A DNA stretch of 64,000 bases from Pseudomonas sp. LS44 (GTDB taxonomy: Bacteria > Pseudomonadota > Gammaproteobacteria > Pseudomonadales > Pseudomonadaceae). A program made the position numbers and the translations under genes. Under the pieces are notes generated by a model. The model was not told the origin of the DNA, ran no database searches, and was given only the letters and a program-made list of their open reading frames with translations. Below are positions 15,097 through 23,177 of this stretch, piece after piece; the first letter of the stretch is position 1, and every line of letters starts with the position of its first letter. The stretch covers positions 2,790,001 to 2,854,000 of the forward strand of contig NZ_CP102830.1 of the NCBI RefSeq assembly GCF_024730785.1. Reading direction: 5' to 3'.

Positions 15097-16680
15097 TCAC
15101 GAGCTGCCCGGCAGGCTGTAGCAGCTTCGCCACAACGCCAGATAGCGCCGCTCTTCCTCGTCCCAGCGTGCATCGCTCCAGCCCAGCCGCCCCTGACACA
15201 ACGCACGAATGCCCGGCAATTCCGCTGCGGCGCCGCACGCCACGAGCAACCCGATGCGCGTGCGGCGCAGCAGCAAGTCATCCAGATGCAGCACCAGTTC
15301 CTGTTCGGCTGCTAGCGCCAGCTCGGCCCACAGCGTATCGCTGGCACCGATGCAAGCGTGACCGAGCTCAGCCAACAGCTCCGCCAGGCGCGGCAACTGC
15401 CGGCCATGCCGCCCCGCCAGGCGGCGCTGCTGGAACAGCGACAAGCCAGGCAGCTCGACCTTCGGCTGAGCACGGAACACCGTAGCGCCGTGATCCTCGA
15501 TAGTCAGTCCAAGCTGCGCCGCACAGGCGCGCAACACTTCCAGGCCGAGCAAGCGGAAGGTGGTCAGCTTGCCGCCCGCCAAGGTCACGCAGCCCGGTTC
15601 GCTCCACAGAGCATGCTCGCGCTTTTCATCCGACGGCTTGCGCCCCGGCGTGCCGTCACCGACCACCGGGCGCACGCCGGCCCAGGTCGACAGCACATCG
15701 GCACGACCGATATGCGCAGCGGGAAACTGCTGGCCACAGGCGGCCAGCAGATAATCGACCTCGGCCGCACTGATCCGCGCGTCCTCATCGAGGCTGTCGC
15801 GGTGATCGAGATCGGTGGTGCCGAGCACCGTGGCGCCTTCCCAGGGAAAGGCGAAGACCGGGCGCTTATCCTCGGCATGCATAAAGCTGAAGGCATGCGC
15901 GAGCGGCAAACGCCAGCCCGGCAGCAGCAAGTGGCTGCCGCGCAGCGGGCGGATCTGCTCGCCACCGGCCGCATGTGCCAAACGAGTGGCCCAGGCGCCA
16001 GTGGCCTGGGCGACTACCCGACTGCGGAATGTCAGGCGCTGGCCGCTCTCGGCGTCTTCGGCGAGCACGCCGTTCACCCGTCCGTCTGCGCGCAACAACT
16101 CGATGACTTTCAAACCGTTCAAGGCTTCGCCGCCATCGCCACGGGCTTCATCGAGCACGCGCAGCACCAGACGCGCATCGTCGGTTACCGCATCGAAGAA
16201 GCGCGTGCCGCCGCGCAACGCCTCGTCCTTCAGCCCCGGCGCCAGGTAGCGCAGTTGCTGCAGCGGGTAATACAGATGGTTGCGCTTGCCGGCCATGGCG
16301 TCGTACAGCGCGAGCAGGCCGCCCAGCACTTTCGGCCCGGGAAAGCCGCCGCGGTAGTGGGCCATCACGAAGCTCAACGGCTCGACCAGCCCCGGCGCCT
16401 CGTCGAGCAAGCGTTGCCGCTCGTGAACCGAGTCGCGAGTCAGTCGCCATTGGCCTTTGGCGATGTAGCGCAGGCCGCCGTGGACCATCTTCGACGAGCG
16501 ACTCGAGGTGCCCCAGGCGAAATCGCGTTGCTCGATCAGCAGGCATTTCCAGCCGCGGCGCGCCGCCTCACGAAGAATTCCGGCACCGCTGATGCCACCG
16601 CCGATGACGATCAGATCCCACTCGCGGGCCGCCAGCTCAGGCAGGGCATGTTCACGCCAGGCGGCGTTCCAGGCGGGCAT
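15097..16680 (-). CDS. GlpD-like FAD-dependent glycerol-3-phosphate dehydrogenase/oxidase
   Basis: A 527-residue flavoprotein. The dinucleotide-binding start is LIVIGGGISGAGILREAARRG (about residues 24-44), followed by GTSSRSSKMVHGGLRYI, the hallmark of aerobic glycerol-3-phosphate dehydrogenase. A C-terminal FAD-contact segment, VTLAGGKLTTFR, and a helical C-terminal domain complete the family pattern. It would oxidise sn-glycerol 3-phosphate or a related polyol phosphate at the inner membrane. ATG 16680 is preferred (AGGAG five bases upstream); a GTG at 16686 overlaps the previous stop. The tight junction with the AGPS-like gene indicates co-transcription. It is probably a second, specialised paralogue rather than the main glpD, because no glpF/K/R genes are next to it. 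Confidence 0.87.
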   Translation of the reverse strand: MPAWNAAWREHALPELAAREWDLIVIGGGISGAGILREAARRGWKCLLIEQRDFAWGTSSRSSKMVHGGLRYIAKGQWRLTRDSVHERQRLLDEAPGLVEPLSFVMAHYRGGFPGPKVLGGLLALYDAMAGKRNHLYYPLQQLRYLAPGLKDEALRGGTRFFDAVTDDARLVLRVLDEARGDGGEALNGLKVIELLRADGRVNGVLAEDAESGQRLTFRSRVVAQATGAWATRLAHAAGGEQIRPLRGSHLLLPGWRLPLAHAFSFMHAEDKRPVFAFPWEGATVLGTTDLDHRDSLDEDARISAAEVDYLLAACGQQFPAAHIGRADVLSTWAGVRPVVGDGTPGRKPSDEKREHALWSEPGCVTLAGGKLTTFRLLGLEVLRACAAQLGLTIEDHGATVFRAQPKVELPGLSLFQQRRLAGRHGRQLPRLAELLAELGHACIGASDTLWAELALAAEQELVLHLDDLLLRRTRIGLLVACGAAAELPGIRALCQGRLGWSDARWDEEERRYLALWRSCYSLPGSS

Positions 16681-16682
16681 GT

Positions 16683-18278
16683 TCACTCCTGCAGCAACAC
16701 GCCAGGGTTGAGCCGGCCTTCGGGGTCGAAGTGCTCAGCCAGGGTCTTGAGCACCGCCATGCCCTGCGCGCCCTTCTCGGCGGCCAGATACGGCGCGTGA
16801 TCGCGGCCGACGCCGTGCTGGTGGCTGATCGTCCCGCGGTTGCTGGCGATCACCTGCGAGGCCGCGTGCTTGAGCCGCTGCCAACGTTCGAAGGTCGCCT
16901 GGTAGCTGGCCGCCGGGCGGAACACATAGGTGGTGTAGATGCTCGAGCCCTCGCCGTACACGTGTGACAGGTGCGTGAACACGTGCACCTGTTCGCCGTC
17001 CTCGGCGAGGCCGCCGCGCAGGCTGGACTCGACCTTGTTGAGCAGGTTGTCGACGTTGCACCAGTCGGTCGCGGTCTCCAGCGTGTCGACCACATAGCCG
17101 GCTTGCCACAGCGTCTCGCGCAGGTACGGAAAGCGAAAGCGCCCTTCTGCCCATTTCTTGCCCAGCAAGGTGCCGGTGAACACTCCGCCATGGCCCTTCA
17201 GCAAGCGTTTGGCTTGCCTGAGCGATGCGCTGTTCTGCAGGCGATTGCCGGTGACGCCAAAGGTCAGCATGCACTTGCCGGCACCGGCGCCGCGCAGGGC
17301 CAAATACTTCTCCAACAGCGCGATCTGCCCCGGGTGGCCGGCCAGGGCCAACTGGGTTTCCGTCTCGATGGCATTCGACAGGCGCAGCATCGACAGCGGC
17401 ACGCGCGCCTGGGCCAGCTCGCGGATCGCTTCTAGCGCTCGCGACCAGGACGGCAGGAACACCGCATAGAAACGCTCGTCCTCGGCCAGTTGGCTGACCC
17501 GCACTTTGACTTCGGAAATCACCCCGAAGCGCCCTTCCGAGCCGAGCACCACTTCACGCAGATCGGGGCCGGCCGCCGAGGCCGGGAAGGTCGGCATCTC
17601 CAGCGGGCCGGCGAACGTCTCCAGGGTGCCGCCGGCGAACAGCTGCTCGATACGTCCATAGCGCAGCGATTGCTGACCACTGGAACGACTGGCGACCCAG
17701 CCGCCGAGGGTCGACAGCTCCCAGGACTGCGGAAAATGCCCGAGGGTGTAACCACGCGCACGCAGCTGGCTTTCCACCTGCGGGCCGCTTGCACCGGGGC
17801 CGAAGGTGGCCAGGCGGCTTTGCTCGTCGAGATCCAGCAGGCGGTTCATGCGCTCCAGCGACAGCGTCAGCACCGGCTTGGCGCCACGCTGCGGATTGAT
17901 ATGCCCGGCCACCGACGTGCCGCCGCCGTAGGGGATGACCAGCACATCCTGCTCGGCGGCCCAGGCCAGCAACTGGCGGATCTGCACTGCGGTTTCGGGG
18001 AACGCGACGCCATCGGGGAACGTGCCGAAATTGCCTTCGCGCATCGCCAGCCAGTCCGGCAGGCTCTGTCCACGGGCATGTCGCACGCGCGTTTCGGCGC
18101 CGTTATCGATCAGCGCATGGGACGCCAGACGAGATGGGGGAACCTGCGCCAGCACACTGTCCAGGCTGGCATCGGGCAACGCCTGGCCGCTGCCAATACG
18201 TGCCGCGAGGAAGGCCGCGCCATGCCCAGGCAACTCCATCGCCGTGCTTTCATCGCCCCAACCGTTCCAGCGCCGCAT
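16683..18278 (-). CDS. FAD-binding oxidase of the alkyldihydroxyacetonephosphate synthase (AGPS) family
   Basis: 532 residues. The N-terminal part carries the VAO-type FAD domain, with VIPYGGGTSVAGHINP and LGHFPQSWELSTLGGWVASRSSG, then GSEGRFGVISEV. The C-terminal cap ends in GTISHQHGVGRDHAPYL, corresponding to the HHH-containing active-site region of AGPS, with the middle His replaced by Gln. AGPS in eukaryotes exchanges an acyl for an alkyl group on DHAP to make ether lipids; bacterial homologues are mostly uncharacterised and could instead be 2-hydroxyacid dehydrogenases. ATG 18278 with AGGAG upstream is chosen over an extended frame that runs into a repeat. First gene of the minus-strand group, divergent from an AraC regulator. 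Confidence 0.85.
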   Translation of the reverse strand: MRRWNGWGDESTAMELPGHGAAFLAARIGSGQALPDASLDSVLAQVPPSRLASHALIDNGAETRVRHARGQSLPDWLAMREGNFGTFPDGVAFPETAVQIRQLLAWAAEQDVLVIPYGGGTSVAGHINPQRGAKPVLTLSLERMNRLLDLDEQSRLATFGPGASGPQVESQLRARGYTLGHFPQSWELSTLGGWVASRSSGQQSLRYGRIEQLFAGGTLETFAGPLEMPTFPASAAGPDLREVVLGSEGRFGVISEVKVRVSQLAEDERFYAVFLPSWSRALEAIRELAQARVPLSMLRLSNAIETETQLALAGHPGQIALLEKYLALRGAGAGKCMLTFGVTGNRLQNSASLRQAKRLLKGHGGVFTGTLLGKKWAEGRFRFPYLRETLWQAGYVVDTLETATDWCNVDNLLNKVESSLRGGLAEDGEQVHVFTHLSHVYGEGSSIYTTYVFRPAASYQATFERWQRLKHAASQVIASNRGTISHQHGVGRDHAPYLAAEKGAQGMAVLKTLAEHFDPEGRLNPGVLLQE

Positions 18279-18300
18279 AGCATTCTCCTGTGCATTTTCA

Positions 18301-18420
18301 GAGGCGGTTTTCGGATCATGCGAGCTAAGGCGAGACAAGGCGAAAAAGGCTGAGGACGCGGAGTTTACGAATAGTAAATGAGCAGTCCGAAGCCATTTTC
18401 AACGCGGTATCGTCGACGCG
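18301..18420. repeat. Family-2 structured repeat copy
   Basis: Contains the constant blocks GACAAGGC, GCGGAGTTTAC-GAATA-GTAAATGAGCA and AACGCGGTAT. Inner arms GAAAAAGGCT / AGCCATTTTC pair with one mismatch. It lies in the divergent gap between the AGPS-like gene and the AraC regulator and so may affect their promoters. Confidence 0.75.
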
Positions 18421-18537
18421 CAGCAGATCCGAGACCGGCTGTGCTGCTTATACTAGCCAGCCGCCGTTTTCGGTCACTGTCCGATCAAGACAAGCCAAGT
18501 CGCCAATCAAGACATCGCAGACAAGAAGAACAAAGCC

Positions 18538-19563
18538 ATGCACGCATTGGGCTATACCTCGGTTCCCGCACTGCTGAAATACCTGCGCCTCGCCGAACAA
18601 CAAGGCCTGGATCAAGAGGCCGCGCTGGCGGCCGCCGGCTTGAGCCGCGCCGACCTCGCCGACAACGGCAAGCGCCTGCCCAGCGAAGCCCACGAAAAGC
18701 TGCTCGGCCATCTGCTCGCCGCCTCCGGCGACCCGCTGTTCGGCCTGCACGCCGCACATTTCGTGCAGCCCGGTTCCTGGAGCGTGCTCGGCTACATCAC
18801 CATGAATTGCGCCACGCTCGGCGAGGCCATGAGCCGCATCGTGCCGTACGAAAAACTGGTCGGCGATATGGGCGTCAGCCGGATCGAAGCGCAAGCAGAC
18901 CATGTGCGGCTGATCTGGACCTGTCGCCATCAGCCTGGGGAGATTCGCCGGCATATGGTGGAGAACGTACTGTCCTCCTGGCTGCTCTACGCACGCTGGA
19001 TCGCCGACATGCACGGCTCGCCGCAAGAGGTGTGGTTCGAGCACGCGCAGCCAACCGGGGCCGAGGTGGCAGAGTACCAAGCGGTGTTCGGCTGCCCGGT
19101 GAAATTTTCCCAGGAGTCGAATGCCCTGCTGGTACCGCTGGAATATCTCAACCTGCCGCTGCGCCAGGCCGACGCCAACCTGCTGCGCACCCTCGAAGAG
19201 CACGCGCTGACGCTGATGGCTGGACTGGACAGCAATGAGCCGCTGCCACAACGGGTGAAGAACGCCCTGCGCCTGCTGCTCAAGGAAGGTTTACCGCGCA
19301 AGGAACGGCTCGCCGAACGCTTCAACATGACCGTGCGCACCCTGCAACGGCATCTGCAACTGGCCGGCACCAGCTATCAGGAAATCCTCGATGAACTGCG
19401 TCAGGAACTTGCCGAGCACTACCTGATCCGCAGCGAACTGGCGGTCCAGGACATCGCCCAGTACTTGGGCTTCACCGAATCACGCTCGTTCCACCGCAGC
19501 TTCAAAAGCTGGACCGGCATGACCCCGGGAGAGTTCCGCGAGAGCCGCAAAGCATCTGTGTAG
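18538..19563 (+). CDS. AraC/XylS family transcriptional regulator
   Basis: A 341-residue regulator with an N-terminal ligand-binding domain of the Arabinose_bd type (about residues 20-205; LPSEAHEKLL, GYITMNCATLGEAM). The C-terminal double helix-turn-helix covers about 245-335: LAERFNMTVRTLQRHLQLAG, then DIAQYLGFTESRSFHRSFKSWTGMTPGEFR. This architecture is shared with OruR/ArgR-like and other Pseudomonas catabolic activators. Divergent transcription from the FAD-oxidase/GlpD/kinase genes suggests it activates that group. The stop codon TAG overlaps a half copy of a family-3 repeat. Confidence 0.92.
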   Translation: MHALGYTSVPALLKYLRLAEQQGLDQEAALAAAGLSRADLADNGKRLPSEAHEKLLGHLLAASGDPLFGLHAAHFVQPGSWSVLGYITMNCATLGEAMSRIVPYEKLVGDMGVSRIEAQADHVRLIWTCRHQPGEIRRHMVENVLSSWLLYARWIADMHGSPQEVWFEHAQPTGAEVAEYQAVFGCPVKFSQESNALLVPLEYLNLPLRQADANLLRTLEEHALTLMAGLDSNEPLPQRVKNALRLLLKEGLPRKERLAERFNMTVRTLQRHLQLAGTSYQEILDELRQELAEHYLIRSELAVQDIAQYLGFTESRSFHRSFKSWTGMTPGEFRESRKASV

Positions 19564-19582
19564 GAGCGAATTCATTCGCGAT
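19560..19582. repeat. Family-3 repeat, half copy
   Basis: GTAGGAGCGAATTCATTCGCGAT, one arm only. It supplies the TAG stop codon of the AraC-type regulator and lies in a 45-bp gap between convergent genes. Confidence 0.75.
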
Positions 19583-19608
19583 GCCAGGCTCCGCAGCTGC
19601 ATCCATGC

Positions 19609-20823
19609 CTACAGCAACAGCTCGCTTAACGGAATGAAGGTGACCGGCTGCCCTTCCACCAGCGTTGCGCCTTCGCGGATCTCGACCAAACCATCGGCCC
19701 AGGCCACGCCACGCAGCACGCCGGAACTCTGATTGGCGTACAGCACCGCGGTGCAATTCTCCAGGCGCGCCCGGAGGAATTCACGGCGCGTACCCGCCTT
19801 GGGCCACGCGAATCCGGCCGGTACCTGGAATTGCAGCGGCGTGACCTTGGCAACGCCCAAGCGCCGCAGCAGATAGGGCCGCGCCAACAGGGCAAAGGTC
19901 ACCAGGGTCGAGGCCGGATTGCCCGGTAGGCCGAGCACCGGCACGCCTTGGTAATGGCCAAAGGTCAGCGGCTTGCCGGGCTTGATTGCCAGCTTCCACA
20001 GCGCCAGTTCGCCGCCCTCGCGCAATGCCTGCCCGAGGAAATCGGCTTCACCCACCGAGACCCCGCCGGTCGACAGGATCAGGTCCACTGCGCTCAGCTC
20101 GCCGAGCTTGGTACGGGTCAACGCCAAGTCGTCGGGCAGGATACCGGCATCCACTACTTCGCAACCTAATTGCTCCAGCAAACTGCATAGCAGGCGGCGG
20201 TTGCTGTTGTAGATTTGCCCAGGCCCGAGCGGCTGGCCCGGCTCAACCAACTCGTCGCCAGTCGACAACACCGCCACCCGCGGCTGACGCAAAACCTGCA
20301 GCTCAGCTACGCCAAGGGTCGCACAAAGGCCCAGCTGAACCGGGCCGAGCCGCGTGCCAGCGTTCAGCACGGTTTCGCCCTGACGGGTCTCCTGACCTTG
20401 CGGACGGACGTGTTGGCCAGGCTTGAGCGGCTGCAGGAAGCGCACCCGGCCATCGGCGAGAATTTCGACGTTTTCCTGCATCTCCACACAATCGGCACCT
20501 TCCGGTAGCGGCGCGCCGGTGAAGATTCTTGCGCAGCTGCCCGCTTCCAGCGGTTCTGGCGCCTGACCGGCGAAGATGCGCTGACTAACAACCAGCGGCT
20601 CGCCCAGCCAGTCGGCTTGGCGCAAGGCGTAGCCGTCCATCGCGCTGTTCGGCCAAGGCGGCAGATCGAAGTCAGCCACCAGCGGGGCCGCCAGGACCCG
20701 GCTGCGCGCTTCGCCCAGCGGCAGGGTTTCGCGCTCGCTGATCGGTGTCGCTTCGGCCAGTTCAAGCAGGCGCTCGAGTGCAGTTTCCAGCGACATCAGA
20801 GCCGGATGAACGCTGCCAGTCAT
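19609..20823 (-). CDS. moeA: Molybdopterin molybdotransferase MoeA
   Basis: A 404-residue enzyme that inserts molybdate into adenylated molybdopterin to form molybdenum cofactor. Visible landmarks: PPWPNSAMDGYALR near the N-terminus, RIFTGAPLPEGAD, the MPT-binding block VAVLSTGDELVEPGQPL then ILSTGGVSVGEADF, and VLGLPGNPASTLVTF. The ATG at 20823 overlaps the moaB stop by four bases (ATGA), so the two are co-translated; the longer frame to 20958 lies inside moaB and is rejected. Pairs with the divergent mobA for cofactor assembly, needed for example by xanthine dehydrogenase. Confidence 0.95.
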   Translation of the reverse strand: MTGSVHPALMSLETALERLLELAEATPISERETLPLGEARSRVLAAPLVADFDLPPWPNSAMDGYALRQADWLGEPLVVSQRIFAGQAPEPLEAGSCARIFTGAPLPEGADCVEMQENVEILADGRVRFLQPLKPGQHVRPQGQETRQGETVLNAGTRLGPVQLGLCATLGVAELQVLRQPRVAVLSTGDELVEPGQPLGPGQIYNSNRRLLCSLLEQLGCEVVDAGILPDDLALTRTKLGELSAVDLILSTGGVSVGEADFLGQALREGGELALWKLAIKPGKPLTFGHYQGVPVLGLPGNPASTLVTFALLARPYLLRRLGVAKVTPLQFQVPAGFAWPKAGTRREFLRARLENCTAVLYANQSSGVLRGVAWADGLVEIREGATLVEGQPVTFIPLSELLL

Positions 20824-21359
20824 CCGCGCGACTCGCAGGGCGCTACCGCTTTGAGATGGGTGACGAAATTGCACGGCCGATGGCGGGCATCCAGCTGCTC
20901 GGCGAGGATACCGTCCCACCCCGTACGACACGCATTGGTCGAGCCTGGCAGGCAGCACACCAGGGTGCCGTTGGCCAGGCCGGCCAGGGCGCGCGACTGG
21001 ATGGTCGAGGTACCGATATCCGGTACCGAAATCTGCCGGAACAACTCGCCAAAACCGTCGACCTGTTTGTCGAGCAGGCAGGCGACCGCTTCCGGAGTGC
21101 TATCGCGCCCGGTGAAACCGGTGCCGCCGGTGATTAGCACCACTTGCACCTCGTCCTCGGCGATCCACGTCGCCACCTGGGCGCGAATTTTGTACAGGTC
21201 GTCCTTGAGTAACACACGCGCGACCAGGTTATGACCGGCAGCGGTGAGCCGGTCGACGAACAATTGGCCAGAGGTGTCGGTTTCCAGCGAGCGAGTGTCG
21301 CTGACGGTCAGCACGGCAATATTCAGCGGCACGAATACCGCGTCGGCCTTGTGGCTCAT
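20820..21359 (-). CDS. moaB: Molybdenum cofactor biosynthesis protein MoaB
   Basis: A 179-residue MogA/MoaB-type protein that adenylates molybdopterin before metal insertion. The MPT-binding motif [16 protein letters not shown] is clear at about residues 76-91, with [12 protein letters not shown] near the start and [16 protein letters not shown] late. First gene of the moaB-moeA operon. Transcribed divergently from mobA across a 75-bp promoter gap. Confidence 0.95.
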   Translation of the reverse strand: MSHKADAVFVPLNIAVLTVSDTRSLETDTSGQLFVDRLTAAGHNLVARVLLKDDLYKIRAQVATWIAEDEVQVVLITGGTGFTGRDSTPEAVACLLDKQVDGFGELFRQISVPDIGTSTIQSRALAGLANGTLVCCLPGSTNACRTGWDGILAEQLDARHRPCNFVTHLKAVAPCESRG

Positions 21360-21434
21360 GGCTCTATTCCGGTTGTGAGAGGGGCAGGCGGGTGTTATAT
21401 CACAGCCCCGCCCGCCCAGTTCAGGAGCCCCAAA

Positions 21435-22034
21435 ATGAGTGCCCCGCCCACCCTACCCGCCTGTTCCATACTGTTGCTTGCCGGCGGACGCGGCCAACGG
21501 ATGGGCGGTGCCGACAAGGGTTTGCTGGAATGGCGCGGGCAACCGCTGATTGCTCATTTGCATGCCGTGGCACGACCCCTGACGGACGACCTGATCATCT
21601 CCTGCAACCGCAACGCCGACCGCTACCGCGCGTACGCCGATCGCCTGGTACAGGACGACGACGAGAGCTTCCCCGGCCCGCTGGCGGGTATCCGTGCAGG
21701 ACTCGCTGCCGCCCGCCATGACCATGTTCTGGTGCTGCCCTGTGATGGCCCGCTGATCGATCGTGAATTGCTCGATCAATTGCGCAGCCGCGCCGCGCAA
21801 CGGCCGGATCTACCGGTGATGGTGCGCCAAGCAGGGCAATGGCAACCATTGTTCTGCATCTTGCCCAAAGCCCTCGGCGCCTCGCTGGAGCTGGCCTGGC
21901 AACGCGGCGAACGCAGCCCGCGCGAGGCGCTGCTGGCGCTGGGCGCGACCGCCGTGGAATGCGCCGCGGACGATCCGCGCCTGGCCAATCTGAATACCCT
22001 GGAGCGTCTACACGGCGCTTCCAAATCCAGCTAA
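21435..22034 (+). CDS. mobA: Molybdenum cofactor guanylyltransferase MobA
   Basis: A 199-residue nucleotidyltransferase that attaches GMP to molybdopterin, making bis-MGD for DMSO-reductase family enzymes. Signature: [20 protein letters not shown] (residues about 14-33), then [10 protein letters not shown] and [12 protein letters not shown], and [12 protein letters not shown] 21435 has AGGAG eight bases upstream; the longer frame from 21231 runs antisense through moaB and is rejected. Confidence 0.95.
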   Translation: MSAPPTLPACSILLLAGGRGQRMGGADKGLLEWRGQPLIAHLHAVARPLTDDLIISCNRNADRYRAYADRLVQDDDESFPGPLAGIRAGLAAARHDHVLVLPCDGPLIDRELLDQLRSRAAQRPDLPVMVRQAGQWQPLFCILPKALGASLELAWQRGERSPREALLALGATAVECAADDPRLANLNTLERLHGASKSS

Positions 22035-22115
22035 GGGCGAAATTAGCAGGAACCTGAGTGACGAATGTTCGTCAGATGAGCGGTAGACACCCTGCTCAAG
22101 CTAAGGAGACGAACG

Positions 22116-22337
22116 ATGACTCAACGGACTTTTCTGGCATTCACGCTGATGCTTGGTCTTGGCGCACTGGCCGGCTGTTCCTCACCGGCGGTGATCACGT
22201 TGAATGACGGCCGCGAGATCCAGACAGTCGATGCGCCGGACTACGACGAAGAGGCTGGCTTCTACGAATTCGAACAGTTGGACGGCAAACGCGCCCGGGT
22301 CAACAAAGATCAGGTCCGCACCGTCAAAGAGCTCTAA
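22116..22337 (+). CDS. YgdI/YgdR-family small lipoprotein
   Basis: A 73-residue protein with a lipoprotein signal peptide ending in the lipobox LAGC (Cys21), followed by SSPAVITLNDGREIQTVDAPDY. This is the YgdI/YgdR (DUF903) pattern: a small SH3-like beta domain anchored in the envelope by a lipid. The role is unknown. Start ATG with AAGGAGACG upstream. Confidence 0.9.
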   Translation: MTQRTFLAFTLMLGLGALAGCSSPAVITLNDGREIQTVDAPDYDEEAGFYEFEQLDGKRARVNKDQVRTVKEL

Positions 22338-22518
22338 GAAACGCGCCGACGGTCACGAGTTTTTTCTCCGGCGTCCTGCCGCTCTCGTGACCGTTGGGCC
22401 TGCTCCTGCCCTTCCCTGTTTAGAATAATTCTTCGCCAAACGGACAGGCTTGAGCGAACAAAAAAATCTACATAACTGCTTGTGCTGCAAAAGTTTTTCG
22501 GTATTATTGGCGCCGATT

Positions 22519-22595
22519 CGGAGTGTAGCGCAGCTTGGTAGCGCGTCTCGTTCGGGACGAGAAGGTCGCAGGTTCGAATCCTGTCTCTCCGACCA
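22519..22595 (+). tRNA. tRNA-Pro (anticodon CGG)
   Basis: A 77-base cloverleaf with encoded CCA. D-stem GCGC/GCGC; anticodon stem TCTCG/CGAGA with loop TTCGGGA giving anticodon CGG, which reads CCG; T-arm GCAGG-TTCGAAT-CCTGT. Acceptor stem CGGAGTG/CTCTCCG pairs except for a T-T opposition at positions 6-67. Followed at once by a strong terminator. Confidence 0.95.
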
Positions 22596-22602
22596 AAACC
22601 CC

Positions 22603-22631
22603 AAAAAACCCGCCTTCACGGCGGGTTTTTT
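22603..22631 (+). terminator. Terminator after tRNA-Pro
   Basis: AAAAAACCCGCC-TTCAC-GGCGGGTTTTTT, a GC stem with flanking A- and T-runs, so active in both directions; eight bases after the tRNA CCA end. It also faces the minus-strand glutaredoxin-like gene. Confidence 0.9.
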
Positions 22632-22661
22632 ATTGCCTGCTGTTTTTCAGTGCAGAAAGTT

Positions 22662-22898
22662 TCAGCGAAGAAAGCTCACCATCTGCTCGGCATCGAATGG
22701 CCAATCGAGCTCGGCACCAGTATCGCAACGACGTAGAACCGGAATGCGCAAGCCGTAGTGCTCGACCCATTCTTCGTATTCGGCGATGTCGACCAACTCG
22801 ACCAGCAAGCCGTTTTCGACAAAGGGCATGAGCAGCGCCTCCGCCACTTCGCACAGATGACAACCCAGGGTGCCGAACAATTGGCATTCGGGGAGCAT
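22662..22898 (-). CDS. Glutaredoxin-family (DUF836) thioredoxin-fold protein
   Basis: A 78-residue protein starting MLPECQLFGTLGCHLCEVAE. The thioredoxin-fold active site is GCHLC (CxxC), followed by the VELVDIAEYEEWVEHYGLRI strand-helix and the cis-Pro turn RIPVLRR. Such proteins act as small cytoplasmic dithiol redox proteins; partner unknown. The ATG at 22898 has GAGG upstream; the frame that continues to 23057 enters a repeat and is rejected. Confidence 0.87.
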   Translation of the reverse strand: MLPECQLFGTLGCHLCEVAEALLMPFVENGLLVELVDIAEYEEWVEHYGLRIPVLRRCDTGAELDWPFDAEQMVSFLR

Positions 22899-23011
22899 GG
22901 AATAAGCCTCGTAGAAGAATCCGGCTGGCAGTTTATCATCGCTCAAGCCGTGACAAATGGCGGACGAATTACCCATCGTCGCTATGCTTCGCTGATAAAT
23001 TATCGCGCCGC

Positions 23012-23158
23012 TAACAGGCCGTTGAAAAATGTAGGCGAGGCAGCCGAGACAAGGCAAAAACGGCCGAAAAAGCGCAGTTTACGGGTTGTAAATGAGCATT
23101 TTGAGGCCGTTTTTAACGCCGGATCGGCAACGCAGGTAATTTTTCAACGACCTGTTAA
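23012..23158. repeat. Family-2 structured repeat copy
   Basis: 147 bp. Outer ends TAACAGGCCGTTGAAAAAT / ATTTTTCAACGACCTGTTA pair except for one mismatch. Inner arms AAAAACGGCC / GGCCGTTTTT pair perfectly, and the core is TTTAC-GGGTT-GTAAATGAGCA. Located in the divergent gap between the glutaredoxin-like gene and the antiporter gene. Confidence 0.88.
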
Positions 23159-23177
23159 CCCGCTATGGAGATGCTCT

